From positions 3,534,001 to 3,598,000 of the forward strand of contig NZ_CP066796.1 of assembly GCF_017161565.1 (NCBI RefSeq): a DNA stretch of 64,000 nucleotides, given 5' to 3'. A program made the position numbers and the translations under genes. Below are positions 9,782 through 20,457 of this stretch, one piece after another (within the stretch, counting starts at the first letter, position 1; the number at the start of each line of letters is the position of its first letter). This DNA comes from Erwinia amylovora (lineage in GTDB: Bacteria; Pseudomonadota; Gammaproteobacteria; Enterobacterales; Enterobacteriaceae). The notes beneath the pieces are model-generated. The model did not search any database and was not told the DNA's origin. It saw only the letters and a program-made list of their open reading frames with translations.

Positions 9782-10012
9782 AGCTGTATTCCCAATTCGC
9801 GGTGATTATTGGCACAAAGCGCTTGAACACGGGAAACATGCGTTTCAGTCAGCGATAGGAAAGGACTCACAGCGAAGGGGGAAATAGCATCGCCAACAAC
9901 CACGAAGGCTATCGGTAATGGAGGATAGCCTTAGGAGTTGTACCTGTTGTCCAGGTCAGTGAGCCAGTATCTACTGGGTGTGTCCAAGGCGGATGTCCTC
10001 TCAGGATAATAG
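9765..10012 (-). promoter_or_regulatory. Structured corA leader with a possible leader ORF
   Basis: The leader carries three hairpin-forming inverted repeats: CCAGTATCTACTGG (9964-9977), CCTGttgtcCAGG (9943-9955), and AAGGCTATC ... GGATAGCCTT (9905-9932). A -10-like TATTAT lies at 10006-10011, with a weak -35. A 24-codon frame (ATG at 9839, stop at 9765-9767) begins MFPVFKRFVP and overlaps the corA start out of frame. Salmonella corA is controlled by a leader peptide, CorL, and Rho. The position fits such a role, but I cannot confirm that this peptide is CorL. Confidence 0.4.
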
Positions 10013-10035
10013 TGGGCGCATGTTACGCCGAGACG

Positions 10036-10073
10036 AAAAAGGCGTCAAGCCAACAGCAAGCCTGAACGCCCTC
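10036..10073 (-). terminator. uvrD terminator
   Basis: Just after the uvrD stop the minus strand reads GGCGTTCAGGC, a loop, then GCTTGACGCC and TTTTT. This is a stem with one mismatch followed by a T-run. Confidence 0.7.
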
Positions 10074-10080
10074 CCCGGCT

Positions 10081-12243
10081 TCACATCGCTTCCAGTTTGG
10101 CATACGCGGCGACCAGCCATTTAATGCCCTGGCCCTGGAACGCCACCTGCAAACGGCTGTGCTCGCCGCTGCCCTCCAGATTGACGATGGTGCCTTCGCC
10201 AAATTTCGCATGATGCACCCGCTGGCCAAGGGTAAAACCGCTGTCGTTTTTCGCCACCGGCGTGCCCATGCGCTGATGACTGACCGGCCGACTGACGCTG
10301 GCGCGCAGCCGCACCTCTTCCACGCACTCCACCGGCAGTTCGCCAATAAAGCGCGACGGCCGGTGATAGACTTCCTTACCATACAGCCGCCGGGTTTCGG
10401 CGTAGGTCAGCGTCAGTTTCTGCATCGCCCGCGTCACGCCGACATAGGCAAGACGGCGCTCTTCTTCCAGCCGTCCGCCCTCTTCAAGCGACATCTGGCT
10501 GGGAAACATGCCTTCTTCCATGCCGACGATAAACACCTGCATAAACTCAAGCCCCTTTGCAGCGTGCATGGTCATCAGCTGCACGGCATCCTGCCACTTA
10601 TCGGCCTGGCCTTCCCCCGCTTCCAGCGCGGCATGAGACAAGAATGCCTGCAGCGGCATCAGGTCTTCATCCTCATCCTGATAGCTGTACTGGCGGGTGG
10701 CATTGACCAGTTCTTCAAGGTTTTCGATACGCGCCTGGCCCTTCTCGCCTTTCTCCTGCTCATACATCAGCCACAGGCCGGAGTCTTTGATCACTCGATC
10801 CGTCTGAACGTGCAGCGGCATGTCGCTGGTTTCCTGTGCCAGCGAGTCCACCAGTTCGGTGAAGCGTTGCAAAGCGGAAGCCGCACGCCCGGCCAGCGCT
10901 TTTTCCTGCAGCAGCGCCCGGGCGGTTTGCCATAAGGTTAGCTGGCGCTCACGCGCCGTCTGGCGCACCACATCAAGCGTGCGGTCGCCGATACCGCGCG
11001 TCGGGGTATTCACCACGCGCTCAAAGGCCGCATCGTCATTACGGTTGGAGATCAGGCGCAAATAGGCGAGAGAATCCTTGATTTCCTGGCGTTCGAAGAA
11101 GCGCATACCGCCATAAATACGGTACGGCATGCTGGTTTGTAACAGCGCTTCTTCCAGCACGCGCGACTGGGCGTTGCTGCGGTACAGGATGGCGCAGTCG
11201 TTTAGCGCGCCGCCCTTTTCCATCCATACCTTGATACGATTGACGACAAAACGCGCTTCATCCAGCTCGTTAAAGGCGCAGTAAATCGCGATTGGCTCGC
11301 CGTCGCTGTCTTCAGTCCACAGCTCTTTGCCCAGACGACCATTATTGTTGGCAATCAGGGTATTCGCGGCTTTGAGGATATTGTTGGTCGAACGATAGTT
11401 CTGCTCAAGGCGTATGGTTTCTGCCGCCGGGAAGTCCTGCAGGAAGCGCTGAATATTTTCCACCTGCGCGCCCCGCCAGCCGTAAATCGACTGATCGTCG
11501 TCACCAACGATGATCACTTTCCCCGTGTCACCGGCCAGCATGCGGATCCAGGCGTACTGGATATTGTTGGTATCCTGGAACTCGTCTACCAGGATGTTGG
11601 TGAACCTTTCACGATAGTGGTTAAGGATATGCGGTTTGTTCAGCCACAGCTCGTGGGCGCGCAGCAGCAGCTCGGCGAAGTCCACCAGCCCGGCGCGATC
11701 GCACGCCTCCTGGTAGGCCTGGTAAATACGCAGCCAGGTTTGCTCAATCGGGTTGCCGTAGCTTTCGATATGCATCGGGCGCAAGCCTTCGTCTTTCTTG
11801 CCGTTGATGTACCACATCCCCTGACGGGCCGGCCACTGCTTCTCATCCAGATTCATCGCCTTAATCAGGCGTTTCAGCAGGCGCAGCTGGTCTTCACTGT
11901 CAAGGATCTGGAAGTCCTGCGGCAGTCTGGCATCGAGATGGTGCGCACGCAGCAAGCGATGCGCAAGCCCGTGGAAGGTGCCGATCCACATCCCGCCCTG
12001 GCGGGTGCCGATCAGCTGCTCAATACGATGGCGCATTTCCGCCGCCGCCTTATTGGTGAAGGTCACCGCCATGATCGAATGCGGCGAACAGTTTTCTACC
12101 TCCATCAGCCAGGCAATGCGGTGCACCAGCACGCGCGTTTTACCACTGCCTGCTCCGGCCAGCACCAGCAGATTACTGCGCGGCGCGGCCACGGCTTCAC
12201 GTTGTTTGTCATTCAAGCTATCGAGCAGGTCAGAAACGTCCAT
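10081..12243 (-). CDS. uvrD: DNA helicase II UvrD
   Basis: A superfamily-1 3'-5' helicase of 720 residues, the same length as E. coli UvrD. It unwinds DNA in nucleotide-excision and mismatch repair. Walker A is AGAGSGKT (29-36) and motif II is LVDEFQDTNN near 220. Then come [14 protein letters not shown], the QNYRS motif and VTRAMQKLTLTY. A Tudor-like C-tail (KFGEGTIVNLEGSGEHSRLQ) binds RNA polymerase in E. coli. The ATG at 12243 (MDVSDLLDSLND) matches E. coli; an in-frame ATG at 12252 gives three extra residues. A LexA-like box and a good promoter lie just upstream. Confidence 0.96.
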   Translation of the reverse strand: MDVSDLLDSLNDKQREAVAAPRSNLLVLAGAGSGKTRVLVHRIAWLMEVENCSPHSIMAVTFTNKAAAEMRHRIEQLIGTRQGGMWIGTFHGLAHRLLRAHHLDARLPQDFQILDSEDQLRLLKRLIKAMNLDEKQWPARQGMWYINGKKDEGLRPMHIESYGNPIEQTWLRIYQAYQEACDRAGLVDFAELLLRAHELWLNKPHILNHYRERFTNILVDEFQDTNNIQYAWIRMLAGDTGKVIIVGDDDQSIYGWRGAQVENIQRFLQDFPAAETIRLEQNYRSTNNILKAANTLIANNNGRLGKELWTEDSDGEPIAIYCAFNELDEARFVVNRIKVWMEKGGALNDCAILYRSNAQSRVLEEALLQTSMPYRIYGGMRFFERQEIKDSLAYLRLISNRNDDAAFERVVNTPTRGIGDRTLDVVRQTARERQLTLWQTARALLQEKALAGRAASALQRFTELVDSLAQETSDMPLHVQTDRVIKDSGLWLMYEQEKGEKGQARIENLEELVNATRQYSYQDEDEDLMPLQAFLSHAALEAGEGQADKWQDAVQLMTMHAAKGLEFMQVFIVGMEEGMFPSQMSLEEGGRLEEERRLAYVGVTRAMQKLTLTYAETRRLYGKEVYHRPSRFIGELPVECVEEVRLRASVSRPVSHQRMGTPVAKNDSGFTLGQRVHHAKFGEGTIVNLEGSGEHSRLQVAFQGQGIKWLVAAYAKLEAM

Positions 12244-12280
12244 AGGCACCATCGGGGATCGGGAGCGTCAGACCGCTCCA

Positions 12281-12327
12281 CTGGTTAAATAACCAGGTTA
12301 TTATATCAGCGCAGTGAGCGATGCCAA
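12281..12327 (-). promoter_or_regulatory. uvrD promoter with a LexA-like box
   Basis: Minus-strand promoter inside the end of yigB: -35 TTGGCA (12322-12327), 16-base spacer, -10 TATAAT (12300-12305). Directly downstream, CTGGTTAAATAACCAG (12281-12296) fits the SOS-box pattern CTG-N10-CAG with symmetric arms. uvrD is a known LexA target in E. coli, so the box position over the start site makes sense. Confidence 0.6.
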
Positions 12328-13017
12328 CTGCGAAATTTCCAGCGTGGGCAGCAGGCGGGAATCATCAACGTGCATCAGACTCCTTTCACACGGGTTAATC
12401 CAGCACGCCTGCATCCCGGAACGTATTGCACCAGCCACATCGGTGGTCAGATCGTCGCCGATATGCAGGACTTGCTCAGGCCGCAGTTTCAGGCGTTCAG
12501 CGGCGCGGTGATACATGTCCTGATAAGGCTTGGCGCGGCCATCCGGCCCGGCACGTAATATAAACCGGAAGTATTGATCCAGCCCGCACAGATGAGGTTC
12601 CGCATTACCGTTAGTGATCGCCACCAGTGGAATACGTGCCGCCAGCGCCGCCAGCGTGCTGTGCGTCTCTGCGGGCACGTCAATCTGGCTACGCCAGTGG
12701 GCGAAAACGCCCATGACTTCACGCGCACCGCTGACGGCCTGCGCTAACGGTATGCCGACTTCCCGCATAGATTGTTCAACGGCGCGACGCCGCCATTCAG
12801 TCACATCGTGGTAAATTTCCGGCTCGGCGGCCAGCAGCCGTTCACGCACCTGCTGATACTGCTGCACGCTAAAGTCCTGTAACGCCGGATGATGCGCCTG
12901 CAACGCGGCGTGAGAGGCCTGCGTGGTGCGGCGGATCACCGGATGATTATCATACAGGGTATCGTCGAGGTCGAAGGTCATGGCCGCGACAGGACGCAGC
13001 GATCGGTAAAAGTGCAT
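12301..13017 (-). CDS. yigB: YigB, HAD-family FMN phosphatase
   Basis: A 238-residue HAD phosphatase, the same length as E. coli YigB, which removes phosphate from FMN. Motif I is TFDLDDTLYDN near residue 14. VAITNGNAEP gives motif II, a Lys in GRAKPYQDMY motif III, and HIGDDLTTDVAGA motif IV. Its start overlaps the xerC stop by one base at 13017. It is therefore in the dapF-DUF484-xerC-yigB transcript. Confidence 0.92.
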   Translation of the reverse strand: MHFYRSLRPVAAMTFDLDDTLYDNHPVIRRTTQASHAALQAHHPALQDFSVQQYQQVRERLLAAEPEIYHDVTEWRRRAVEQSMREVGIPLAQAVSGAREVMGVFAHWRSQIDVPAETHSTLAALAARIPLVAITNGNAEPHLCGLDQYFRFILRAGPDGRAKPYQDMYHRAAERLKLRPEQVLHIGDDLTTDVAGAIRSGMQACWINPCERSLMHVDDSRLLPTLEISQLASLTALI

Positions 13018-13925
13018 CAGGATTTTCCTCGTTTCGCACGGGGATGGGCAGCATCGTAAACCGATGCCAGGTGTTGAAAGTCAAGATGGGTATAGATCTG
13101 CGTGGTCGTGAGGTTTGCATGGCCAAGCAGCTCTTGCACCGCGCGCAGATCGCCGCTGGATTCCAGCATATGTGTGGCAAACGAATGACGCAGTTTATGC
13201 GGGTGAATATGGCTCGACACGCCCTGCTTCACCCCCCATTCGGCAAAGCGTTTTTGCACATTACGCGTCGAGATGCGCTTCCCCTGATTTGACAGGAACA
13301 GGGCGTTGTCTTGCGGCTCAAACAGTTCGCGCATTGCCAGCCAGTTTTCAACCCAGTGCACGGCGGTACGCCCCATCGGCAGGCGGCGCTCTTTACTTCC
13401 CTTACCGATAACCCATACCTCGCCGGACGCCAGATCGAGATGGCCGAGGTCAATGCCCACCAGTTCGGATAAGCGCAGCCCGGCCCCGTACATCGCTTCC
13501 AGCATTGCGCGATCGCGCACCGCCAGCGGATCATTGAGATCAATTTCCAGCAGGCGGTTAACTTCATCGACATCGATATTTTTCGGCAGGTGGCGTGCCG
13601 CACGCGGCGTTGCCACGCCTTTCGCCGGGTTGGCTTTGATCGCGCCCTGGCTCACCAGCCAGTCAAGAAAGCTGCGTAATGCCGAAAGGCGCAGCGCGAG
13701 GCTGGCGGGTTTCAATCCGCTGCGGGTACTGCGTGCAGCCAGAGAGCGCACCAGCGACGCATCCAGCCGCGCCCACTCAACAACTTTTAACTCGTCGAGC
13801 AGGACAATGATGGCGCTAAGCTGGCGGCGATAGTTGACCTGGGTAAGCGGACTGAGCTGACGTTCCACCTTCAGATAGCGCAGAAAGCCCTCTGTGGCGG
13901 TCAGCAGAGGGGATTCGCTGTTCAC
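13017..13925 (-). CDS. xerC: Site-specific tyrosine recombinase XerC
   Basis: A 302-residue tyrosine recombinase (E. coli 298) that acts with XerD at dif to resolve chromosome dimers. The N-terminal SAM-like core-binding domain covers ~1-100. The catalytic residues are in [11 protein letters not shown] (Arg), [12 protein letters not shown] (His-x-x-Arg), [11 protein letters not shown] (His) and IYTHLDF (Tyr nucleophile). The ATG overlaps the stop of the upstream DUF484 gene by four bases, so translation is probably coupled. Confidence 0.95.
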   Translation of the reverse strand: MNSESPLLTATEGFLRYLKVERQLSPLTQVNYRRQLSAIIVLLDELKVVEWARLDASLVRSLAARSTRSGLKPASLALRLSALRSFLDWLVSQGAIKANPAKGVATPRAARHLPKNIDVDEVNRLLEIDLNDPLAVRDRAMLEAMYGAGLRLSELVGIDLGHLDLASGEVWVIGKGSKERRLPMGRTAVHWVENWLAMRELFEPQDNALFLSNQGKRISTRNVQKRFAEWGVKQGVSSHIHPHKLRHSFATHMLESSGDLRAVQELLGHANLTTTQIYTHLDFQHLASVYDAAHPRAKRGKS

Positions 13926-14632
13926 TCGCGTTCAATCCAGCGCGACAGCAGCTGCGGCAACATCAGCGACAGATGCTGTAACAGCACCGTTCCCATGCCA
14001 GCCTGATAATGCTGGCTGTCACGACTGCTGAAAATCAGTACGCCGAGATCGCCCTCTTCGCCCAGCAGCGACACCGCCACTGAGCCGATCGCTTTAGCTT
14101 GCGGCAGCAGCAGCAGCAGTTCGGGGCCATTCAAAGGGCCTAAGTAGTGATTCTGCTTACCCAGCCGCTGAATGCGCAACGGCTCAAACTCCTGGCGCGA
14201 CAATGCCAGCTGGGTGAAATCAGAAGGAGCGCCGATACGCCATTTCTCACTGAATAAGCGGATGTTGGCTCCCGCCAAGCCAAATTCACGCGCCCAGCGA
14301 TGCAGTCTGTTAAGCATATCATGCAGGCTGGAAGCCGAGGCCAGCAGCCCCTGCAAGGCGAGCAGACGTTCGAACAGCTGTTGATTGGCGCTGGCCTGCT
14401 CCATCAACAACGTGATCTCTTCTTCCAGCTGCTGGATATGATGACGCTGACGTTTCAGCTGCCATTCGACCAGCGATACCGTGCCACGCACCGGGTGCGG
14501 GATCAACATCTGCTCGACCTGGCGCGCATTACGCATAAAAAAGTCTGGGTTTTGGCACAGAAAATCACTGACGATGCTGTCGTTCAGCAAAATGGTTTCA
14601 GCGTCCTGTGCGTGTTCTCCAACCTGTTTCAT
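13922..14632 (-). CDS. yigA: DUF484 protein (YigA family)
   Basis: A 236-residue cytosolic DUF484 protein, near the length of E. coli YigA. Residues ~15-45 hold [22 protein letters not shown], a typical N-terminal motif. A charged helical, probably coiled-coil stretch follows ([20 protein letters not shown]), then a GAF-like domain ([26 protein letters not shown]). The function is unknown. The gene is fixed between dapF and xerC in enterobacteria, and here it overlaps both by four bases. Confidence 0.88.
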   Translation of the reverse strand: MKQVGEHAQDAETILLNDSIVSDFLCQNPDFFMRNARQVEQMLIPHPVRGTVSLVEWQLKRQRHHIQQLEEEITLLMEQASANQQLFERLLALQGLLASASSLHDMLNRLHRWAREFGLAGANIRLFSEKWRIGAPSDFTQLALSRQEFEPLRIQRLGKQNHYLGPLNGPELLLLLPQAKAIGSVAVSLLGEEGDLGVLIFSSRDSQHYQAGMGTVLLQHLSLMLPQLLSRWIERE

Positions 14633-15453
14633 AAATGGATAAATCCGTCATAAACGTGAGTGGCGGGACCGGTCATAAACAGCGGGTGCCCTGGCCCTTT
14701 CCAGGCGATATTCAGCGAACCGCCAGGCAAGTCGACCCGCACTTTTTCTGCCAGCAACCCCTGCTGAATACCCACCGCCACCGCCGCGCAAGCCCCGCTA
14801 CCACAGGCCTGAGTTTCACCAGCACCACGTTCATAGACGCGCAGACGAATATGTTCACGATGCATCACTTCCATAAAGCCCACGTTTACCCGCTCCGGGA
14901 AACGCTCATGGCTTTCCAGTACCGGGCCCAGTGTTTCAACTGCCGCAGTTTTGACGTTATCAACCTGTATGACGCAGTGCGGATTACCCATTGATACCAC
15001 CCCGCACATGACGGTTTGTTCAACGGCCCGCATCAGATAGATGTTTTCCGCTTTGTTGGCGCGGAACGGTATCTGCTGTGGCTCGAAACCCGGCTCGCCC
15101 ATATTCACGCATACCAGCTCATCCTGAGTCACGCTCAGTATCATCCTGCCAGACTGGGTGCTGACGCGGATCTCGCTTTTATTCGTCAGGCCCTTAAGCC
15201 GGACAAAACGGGCAAAGCAGCGCGCGCCGTTGCCGCACTGCGCCACTTCGCTGCCGTCAGCATTGAAGATACGATAGTGAAAATCAAGCTCGGGGTCGTA
15301 AGGTGGTTCGACGATCAGTAACTGATCGAAGCCGATCCCCAGATGGCGATCGGCCAGACGACGGATCAGCTCTGGAGAGAAATAGACATTTTGCGTGACG
15401 GCATCAACCACCATGAAGTCATTGCCAAGACCGTGCATTTTCGAGAACTGCAT
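14629..15453 (-). CDS. dapF: Diaminopimelate epimerase DapF
   Basis: A 274-residue cofactor-independent epimerase that turns LL- into meso-diaminopimelate for lysine and peptidoglycan. The two catalytic Cys lie in the standard motifs CGNGARC (residue 73) and ACGSGAC (residue 217). Length and sequence match E. coli. The ATG at 15453 follows GGCGGAGCAGAAA and is preferred to the in-frame start at 15477. It lies 27 bases after lptM and overlaps the DUF484 gene by four bases. Confidence 0.96.
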   Translation of the reverse strand: MQFSKMHGLGNDFMVVDAVTQNVYFSPELIRRLADRHLGIGFDQLLIVEPPYDPELDFHYRIFNADGSEVAQCGNGARCFARFVRLKGLTNKSEIRVSTQSGRMILSVTQDELVCVNMGEPGFEPQQIPFRANKAENIYLMRAVEQTVMCGVVSMGNPHCVIQVDNVKTAAVETLGPVLESHERFPERVNVGFMEVMHREHIRLRVYERGAGETQACGSGACAAVAVGIQQGLLAEKVRVDLPGGSLNIAWKGPGHPLFMTGPATHVYDGFIHL

Positions 15454-15480
15454 TTTCTGCTCCGCCGGGTGCGTCATAAT

Positions 15481-15681
15481 TTACTGAATCGGTTGCGCAC
15501 TCTGGCCTTTAGCGGTCGCAGACTGTTGTGCATTGCTGCCGGATTGCGTCGATGGCGCTGTCCGGATGGTTTTCGGCCCGGACTGCTCATGATTCGGAAA
15601 ATAAAGCGGGCCTTTTAAACCACATCCCGCCAGGCTGGTGACAGTGATGATTAACGCCAGCTGGCAAATTCTGTTCTTCAT
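15481..15681 (-). CDS. lptM: Small lipoprotein LptM (YifL)
   Basis: A ~66-residue outer-membrane lipoprotein. A short signal peptide ends in the lipobox SLAGC, followed by GLKGPLYFP, the segment conserved in YifL. The tail is polar, Gln/Ser-rich and low in complexity. E. coli LptM (YifL) helps the LptD/E lipopolysaccharide translocon form its disulfides. The start is uncertain: Met codons at 15681, 15687 and 15696 are all in frame without a strong ribosome site. 15681 gives the usual MKN signal peptide. Confidence 0.85.
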   Translation of the reverse strand: MKNRICQLALIITVTSLAGCGLKGPLYFPNHEQSGPKTIRTAPSTQSGSNAQQSATAKGQSAQPIQ

Positions 15682-15785
15682 TCTCATTCTGCTCATCTTC
15701 GATCTGTTGATGCCGCCTATCATCGCAGCTGAAGTCCGAAAAGCAACAGGAAAAGCGAATCTGAGCTGGCGGGAAGTGATGAATG

Positions 15786-18341
15786 CTAATGCATCTGGTA
15801 GCGGTGGGTACTGTCTTCCCCGGCAGCACCGTCCGGCAAAGTGGCGCCCAGTTGCGTCATGGCCTGGCTGCGAAAAGGGATCACCTGGCAGCGCTCATCG
15901 ACCTGCACAATCTGATAAAACTGCGGCAGGTTGAAATTGATGAAGCTCGAACCGTAGGTGAAACGATCGTGGGTAGAAGAATAGAAGCGGCTGACGTCGC
16001 GCACCAGCTCCTCTTTACTCCCCTCGCAATGGTGATAAACCTCAACACGATTTGTTTCATCGAGAATATAGATATTGAAGCCGTGATCGTTACGGGTATC
16101 TTCAAAGAAGAACTGAATAATCCCTTCACTGGCGTAGCCATTAACCGCCGCCGGCAGCCGGGCCTGATCGCTTTCTACCTTCAGCGACAGCCCGTGCAGC
16201 TTATTATTCGAGATAGCGCCGTAGAACTCCACCGCGTTCTCAAGTTTCTGTACCGAGACGCTGAGGCGCTCAAAGAACAGCCCCCAGGTCTGGCCCGCCA
16301 CGCGTAACGCTTTGAAACGGCCCGGCTCCTGGCGCGTGCTGGACAGACGCAGTTCAACACACTCTGATACCAGCTGCTGCACGCGGGTGCGAATCAACCC
16401 ACGCAGATGTTGGCTGTAGCAAAATACGTCGACCGAATCCGGCGGCGAGGCATCCTGATGCATTTTGCCAAGGATCGTTTTCAACGCTTCAATCATCGAC
16501 TGCTCGCCGCTGAAATGCAGGGTACGCACTTCATTCCATGAGTTGCGGTACAGCAGATCAACGCTGCCCACCAGACATTGCTGCTGCTGGCCGAAGCTGA
16601 ATACGTCCAGCTTACGAAAATCGAAATGCACCACCTGGTTGCGGAAGGCTGCCGTCGGGTCAACTTCCAGGTTGATGATAATGGCCAGATGGCGAATTTC
16701 ACACGGGCTGTAGAGCGCTTTCGCCGTTGGCGCTGTAAGGCGCACGGGAAAATGATGTGTCACATCTGCCACCAGTTCCTGCAGGCGGGCAAGATCGCAG
16801 CTCTCATTACCTTTGATATGCAGGCGCGTTTTACTGGTCAGCAAACCGTTGAACCACGCCCATGCCACCAGCTTATTCAGATAGCGGTTATATTCGAGTG
16901 GCTGATGGCTGATAATTGAATTCATGTGCGGAGACTGGTTATACAGATACCAGCCCGCACGGTTTGCCCGGCCATTTGGCACATGGATAAAGGTGAGATC
17001 TGCTTCAGAGAGATCGGGCGATATCTGCGGATTAAGCAGCGTCACTTTGCCCGGCAGCGCTTCGAACGCGGCGTAGAGTTTGCGCGTCAGCACGCCAATA
17101 TCCTGCGGGCTGGCGCTGACGCTAAGATTATTGCGCCGGGCGAAGCGGATCAGATTGCGATAGCTCTGCATCATCGCATCCAGCAACTCGTTGTGCGCTT
17201 CGCGTACCTGCCCGATTTTCCAGTCGGCACGGCTGTCAAGCATGGCAAGGCGCTGCTTATCCCAGCCCCACTCCTGCACCAGCTGACTGAGAATTTCGCG
17301 CCGCCAGCCGTTATTTTCTGTGGCCAGCGACAGCTTCTCGCAGACTTTCAGATAGAAACAGCGCCGTACCAGGTCGAGGCGGGCATGGTCATCAATGCCG
17401 ATGAGATAACGGGTAACCCGTTCAAGCATCATGCAGTAAGGATCAAGGCCGTAAGAAACAATTTCTCCATCATGCAGGCGCTGTTTAATGTCCATCGCCA
17501 ACAGGCGCGTGTCAGGGTACTCCCAGGAATACGCTTCAAGCAGCAGGGTTTTCAACACCGCTTTGTACGGCGAGTCGATACTTTTATACAGCTGCCACAG
17601 GCTGGCACCAAAATACTCTTCTGCCGATAGCGTACCGAGACCGCCGAGATCCAGCCACTCGTTAGGCGTTAATACCCCACGCTGATACAACGACATCACA
17701 TAGTCGTCGTAATGATCCTCTTCCTCACGCGGCACCATATTCCACAGAATACGTTTGCCCGCCATGCGGACAGCCGTGCGGTAAAACTCATCAAGCAACA
17801 AAATATGTTGTGTTGATCCACAATCTTCCCCGCCAAGGCTACCGCTTTCATTGTGGCGGAAGCGATTTTCATCGATCAGGAAGAAACTGACCTCAACGCC
17901 CATTTCCTCACACCAGTTTTGCAGCAGAATACATTTTTTTTGCAGGCTCAGACGTTCGTCATTGTCCAGCCATGACTGGTGGCAGACCCAGATATCAAGA
18001 TCGGAAGTGGCGTTTTGCCCAACGGAAGAGGTGCTGCCCATTGAATATACGCCGGTAACAGGCATTTCGCCGTGCGGAGGAACGGCAGCGTCGAAGCCGG
18101 ATTGTCCTTCCAAACCGTGAAGATAAGAGAGTTGGCTTTCATCAGGCGTGTAAAAGCTGATGCCGTGTGGAACGTTACCTTCCAGATAACCGGGCATCAA
18201 TGGATGATGATAATGTAATAAGGTTGGCAGCAGACTGTAAACCTGTTGGAATACAGGTCCCATCGCAGCCAAAGCGCGGTCAACGCGCAGCTGATTGATG
18301 GCATCCAGTCTCTGTTTCAGTGTCTCTATGTAGAGGTACAA
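15786..18341 (-). CDS. cyaA: Class I adenylate cyclase CyaA
   Basis: An 851-residue class I adenylate cyclase (E. coli 848) that makes cAMP for CRP. The catalytic N-half contains [20 protein letters not shown] with the Gly-Ser and Asp-x-Asp nucleotidyltransferase motif. The C-half is the domain regulated by PTS protein EIIA-Glc. E. coli cyaA starts with a weak TTG. The same is seen here at 18341 (TTG TAC CTC TAC), after GGCGAGACGTC. The frame stays open upstream to 18449, but that part is probably untranslated. A CRP-like site lies upstream. cyaY, normally divergent behind cyaA, is absent. Confidence 0.95.
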   Translation of the reverse strand: MYLYIETLKQRLDAINQLRVDRALAAMGPVFQQVYSLLPTLLHYHHPLMPGYLEGNVPHGISFYTPDESQLSYLHGLEGQSGFDAAVPPHGEMPVTGVYSMGSTSSVGQNATSDLDIWVCHQSWLDNDERLSLQKKCILLQNWCEEMGVEVSFFLIDENRFRHNESGSLGGEDCGSTQHILLLDEFYRTAVRMAGKRILWNMVPREEEDHYDDYVMSLYQRGVLTPNEWLDLGGLGTLSAEEYFGASLWQLYKSIDSPYKAVLKTLLLEAYSWEYPDTRLLAMDIKQRLHDGEIVSYGLDPYCMMLERVTRYLIGIDDHARLDLVRRCFYLKVCEKLSLATENNGWRREILSQLVQEWGWDKQRLAMLDSRADWKIGQVREAHNELLDAMMQSYRNLIRFARRNNLSVSASPQDIGVLTRKLYAAFEALPGKVTLLNPQISPDLSEADLTFIHVPNGRANRAGWYLYNQSPHMNSIISHQPLEYNRYLNKLVAWAWFNGLLTSKTRLHIKGNESCDLARLQELVADVTHHFPVRLTAPTAKALYSPCEIRHLAIIINLEVDPTAAFRNQVVHFDFRKLDVFSFGQQQQCLVGSVDLLYRNSWNEVRTLHFSGEQSMIEALKTILGKMHQDASPPDSVDVFCYSQHLRGLIRTRVQQLVSECVELRLSSTRQEPGRFKALRVAGQTWGLFFERLSVSVQKLENAVEFYGAISNNKLHGLSLKVESDQARLPAAVNGYASEGIIQFFFEDTRNDHGFNIYILDETNRVEVYHHCEGSKEELVRDVSRFYSSTHDRFTYGSSFINFNLPQFYQIVQVDERCQVIPFRSQAMTQLGATLPDGAAGEDSTHRYQMH

Positions 18342-18458
18342 GACGTCTCGCCTGATTATCCCAGTGCCTATACCCCGTTGGTGAATAACGCAGGTATAAA
18401 AAAGTTCGGTTTCCGAAATCTGCCGTTTGCTGTAAAAATAGTGATACAAATTATGGCT

Positions 18459-18480
18459 GGAAACGTGATCAATCTAACGC
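18459..18480 (-). promoter_or_regulatory. CRP-like site upstream of cyaA
   Basis: The minus strand reads GTTAGATTGATCACGTTTCC. It closely resembles the CRP site by which E. coli cyaA is autorepressed, with a good right half (ATCACGTTT) and a weaker left half. It lies ~120 bases before the TTG start. A CATAAT -10 candidate follows at 18453-18458. Confidence 0.5.
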
Positions 18481-18633
18481 CCGTCAGATTGACCAAAGAG
18501 AAAGTTACGCTACCAGCTAGTCTAGCACATTTTACGTTCAAACTCGCGCAATACCACCCTCACCGCCGTTAAACTGACAGCATTCCCGGTTCAATGATAG
18601 GATTATCAATGAACGATCAAAACGGTATCGAGC

Positions 18634-19575
18634 ATGTCAGACAAAATTTTAAGAATTGCCACCAGGAAAAGTCCGCTAGCTCTATGGCAGGCTAAATATG
18701 TGCAACAGCGTTTAATCGACTGTCATCCGCGGCTACGCGTTGAGCTGGTGCCGATGGTGACGCGTGGAGATGTGATCCTTGATACGCCACTGGCAAAAGT
18801 GGGCGGCAAAGGGCTGTTCGTGAAAGAACTGGAAAATGCCATGCTGTCGGGTCATGCAGACATTGCCGTGCACTCAATGAAAGATGTCCCGGTTGCCTTC
18901 CCGCAAGGGCTGGGACTGGTCGCTATCTGCGAGCGTGACGACCCACACGATGCATTTGTTTCAAATCACTATGCATCGGTAGACTCACTGCCAGCGGGCG
19001 CAATTGTTGGCACATCCAGCCTGCGGCGTCAGTGTCAGCTTAGCGCCCGCCGCCCGGATCTGGTCATCCACTCCCTGCGTGGGAATGTGGGGACCCGTCT
19101 CGGTAAACTGGATGCGGGAGAATATGATGCCATTATATTAGCCGTCGCCGGGTTAAAACGACTGGGCCTGAGCGGTCGTATCCGTCAGGTGATGCCTGCT
19201 GAAGAGTCACTGCCCGCCGTTGGCCAGGGCGCGGTCGGTATTGAATGCCGTCTCGATGATATGCGCACGATCGGTTTACTCGCTGCGTTGAATCACGATG
19301 ATACCGCCTGCCGGGTTAGCGCAGAACGTGCCATGAATACCCGTCTGGAGGGCGGTTGTCAGGTGCCTATCGGCAGTTATGCACTGCTGGAGGGAGATCG
19401 ACTGTGGCTGCGTGGGTTAGTTGGCTCACCGGACGGTAGCCAGATGGTACGCGGCGAACGCCGTGGTTCGCGAGCGGATGCCGAAAAAATGGGCATCTCA
19501 CTGGCCGAAGAGCTGCTGGATAATGGCGCGCGCGACATTCTCGCCGCCGTTTATCAGGGAAATCCGCCAGCATGA
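18634..19575 (+). CDS. hemC: Hydroxymethylbilane synthase HemC
   Basis: A 313-residue porphobilinogen deaminase that joins four porphobilinogens into hydroxymethylbilane. Length equals E. coli. The dipyrromethane cofactor attaches to the Cys of [13 protein letters not shown] (Cys242 in E. coli numbering). [26 protein letters not shown] and [11 protein letters not shown] are substrate-binding segments. It opens the hem operon and diverges from cyaA, as in E. coli. Confidence 0.96.
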   Translation: MSDKILRIATRKSPLALWQAKYVQQRLIDCHPRLRVELVPMVTRGDVILDTPLAKVGGKGLFVKELENAMLSGHADIAVHSMKDVPVAFPQGLGLVAICERDDPHDAFVSNHYASVDSLPAGAIVGTSSLRRQCQLSARRPDLVIHSLRGNVGTRLGKLDAGEYDAIILAVAGLKRLGLSGRIRQVMPAEESLPAVGQGAVGIECRLDDMRTIGLLAALNHDDTACRVSAERAMNTRLEGGCQVPIGSYALLEGDRLWLRGLVGSPDGSQMVRGERRGSRADAEKMGISLAEELLDNGARDILAAVYQGNPPA

Positions 19576-20309
19576 GCATTCTGGTCACCCGCCCGTTGCC
19601 GGCAGCCGATCAGTTGGTTAGCCGTCTGCGTCAGCGGGGGAGTGTTGCCTGGGCGTTCCCGCTGATAGAGTTTGCCCCGGGCAAACAGCTGGATATTCTG
19701 CCCGAACGCCTGAAGGCGCTGAAGGCAAGAGACCTGGTGTTTATTTTGTCACAGCACGTCATTCATTTTGCCCGGCCCACGTTTACCGCTGAAGATTCTC
19801 CCTGGTCTGCCAGCCTGGACTATTATGCAATAGGGCGCAGTACAGGGCTGGCGTTTCATGCCGCCAGCGGGCATGACGTTTCCTGGCCGCATGAACGGGA
19901 AACCAGTGAAATACTGATCCAGCTTCCGGCTTTGCAGGCCGTAGCGGGCAAGCGTGCTTTAATTCTGCGCGGCAACGGTGGGCGTGAATTACTGGCAGAA
20001 ACTTTGCTTAGCCGGGGCGCTCAGGTAGAGTTTATTGAATGCTACCAACGGCGGGCAAAGTATTATCACGGTGCGGAAGAGGGCCGGCGCTGGCGCAACC
20101 AGGGTATTGATACGCTGGTCGTAACCAGCGGTGAAATGTTGCAACAGCTTTATTCACTATTCCCCGATGTCGATCGGGATGAATGGCTACTGCACTGTCG
20201 GCTGGTGGTCGTCAGTGAACGCCTGGCCACTCTGGCGCGAAAGCTTGGGTGGGCGAACGTTGATGTCGCCGACGGTGCCGATAACGATGCGCTGTTACGC
20301 GCGCTATAA
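19572..20309 (+). CDS. hemD: Uroporphyrinogen-III synthase HemD
   Basis: A 245-residue uroporphyrinogen-III synthase that closes and inverts ring D of hydroxymethylbilane. It starts [20 protein letters not shown], and later has [16 protein letters not shown] and [14 protein letters not shown]. The family is poorly conserved in sequence but this matches the E. coli layout and length (246). Its ATG overlaps the hemC stop by four bases (ATGA). Confidence 0.94.
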   Translation: MSILVTRPLPAADQLVSRLRQRGSVAWAFPLIEFAPGKQLDILPERLKALKARDLVFILSQHVIHFARPTFTAEDSPWSASLDYYAIGRSTGLAFHAASGHDVSWPHERETSEILIQLPALQAVAGKRALILRGNGGRELLAETLLSRGAQVEFIECYQRRAKYYHGAEEGRRWRNQGIDTLVVTSGEMLQQLYSLFPDVDRDEWLLHCRLVVVSERLATLARKLGWANVDVADGADNDALLRAL

Positions 20310-20457
20310 TTATGCCCTTAACCATTTCGTGCAGCAGATAAGCGAGAACTGAGCGGATCGCCGACAATGACCTCATTCGATTGGGGAAAAAAGCAGTCAA
20401 TGCGCCAGTAACACGAAAGAATAAGGCTTTTTTACTTAAAATATGGGATTAGCCATT

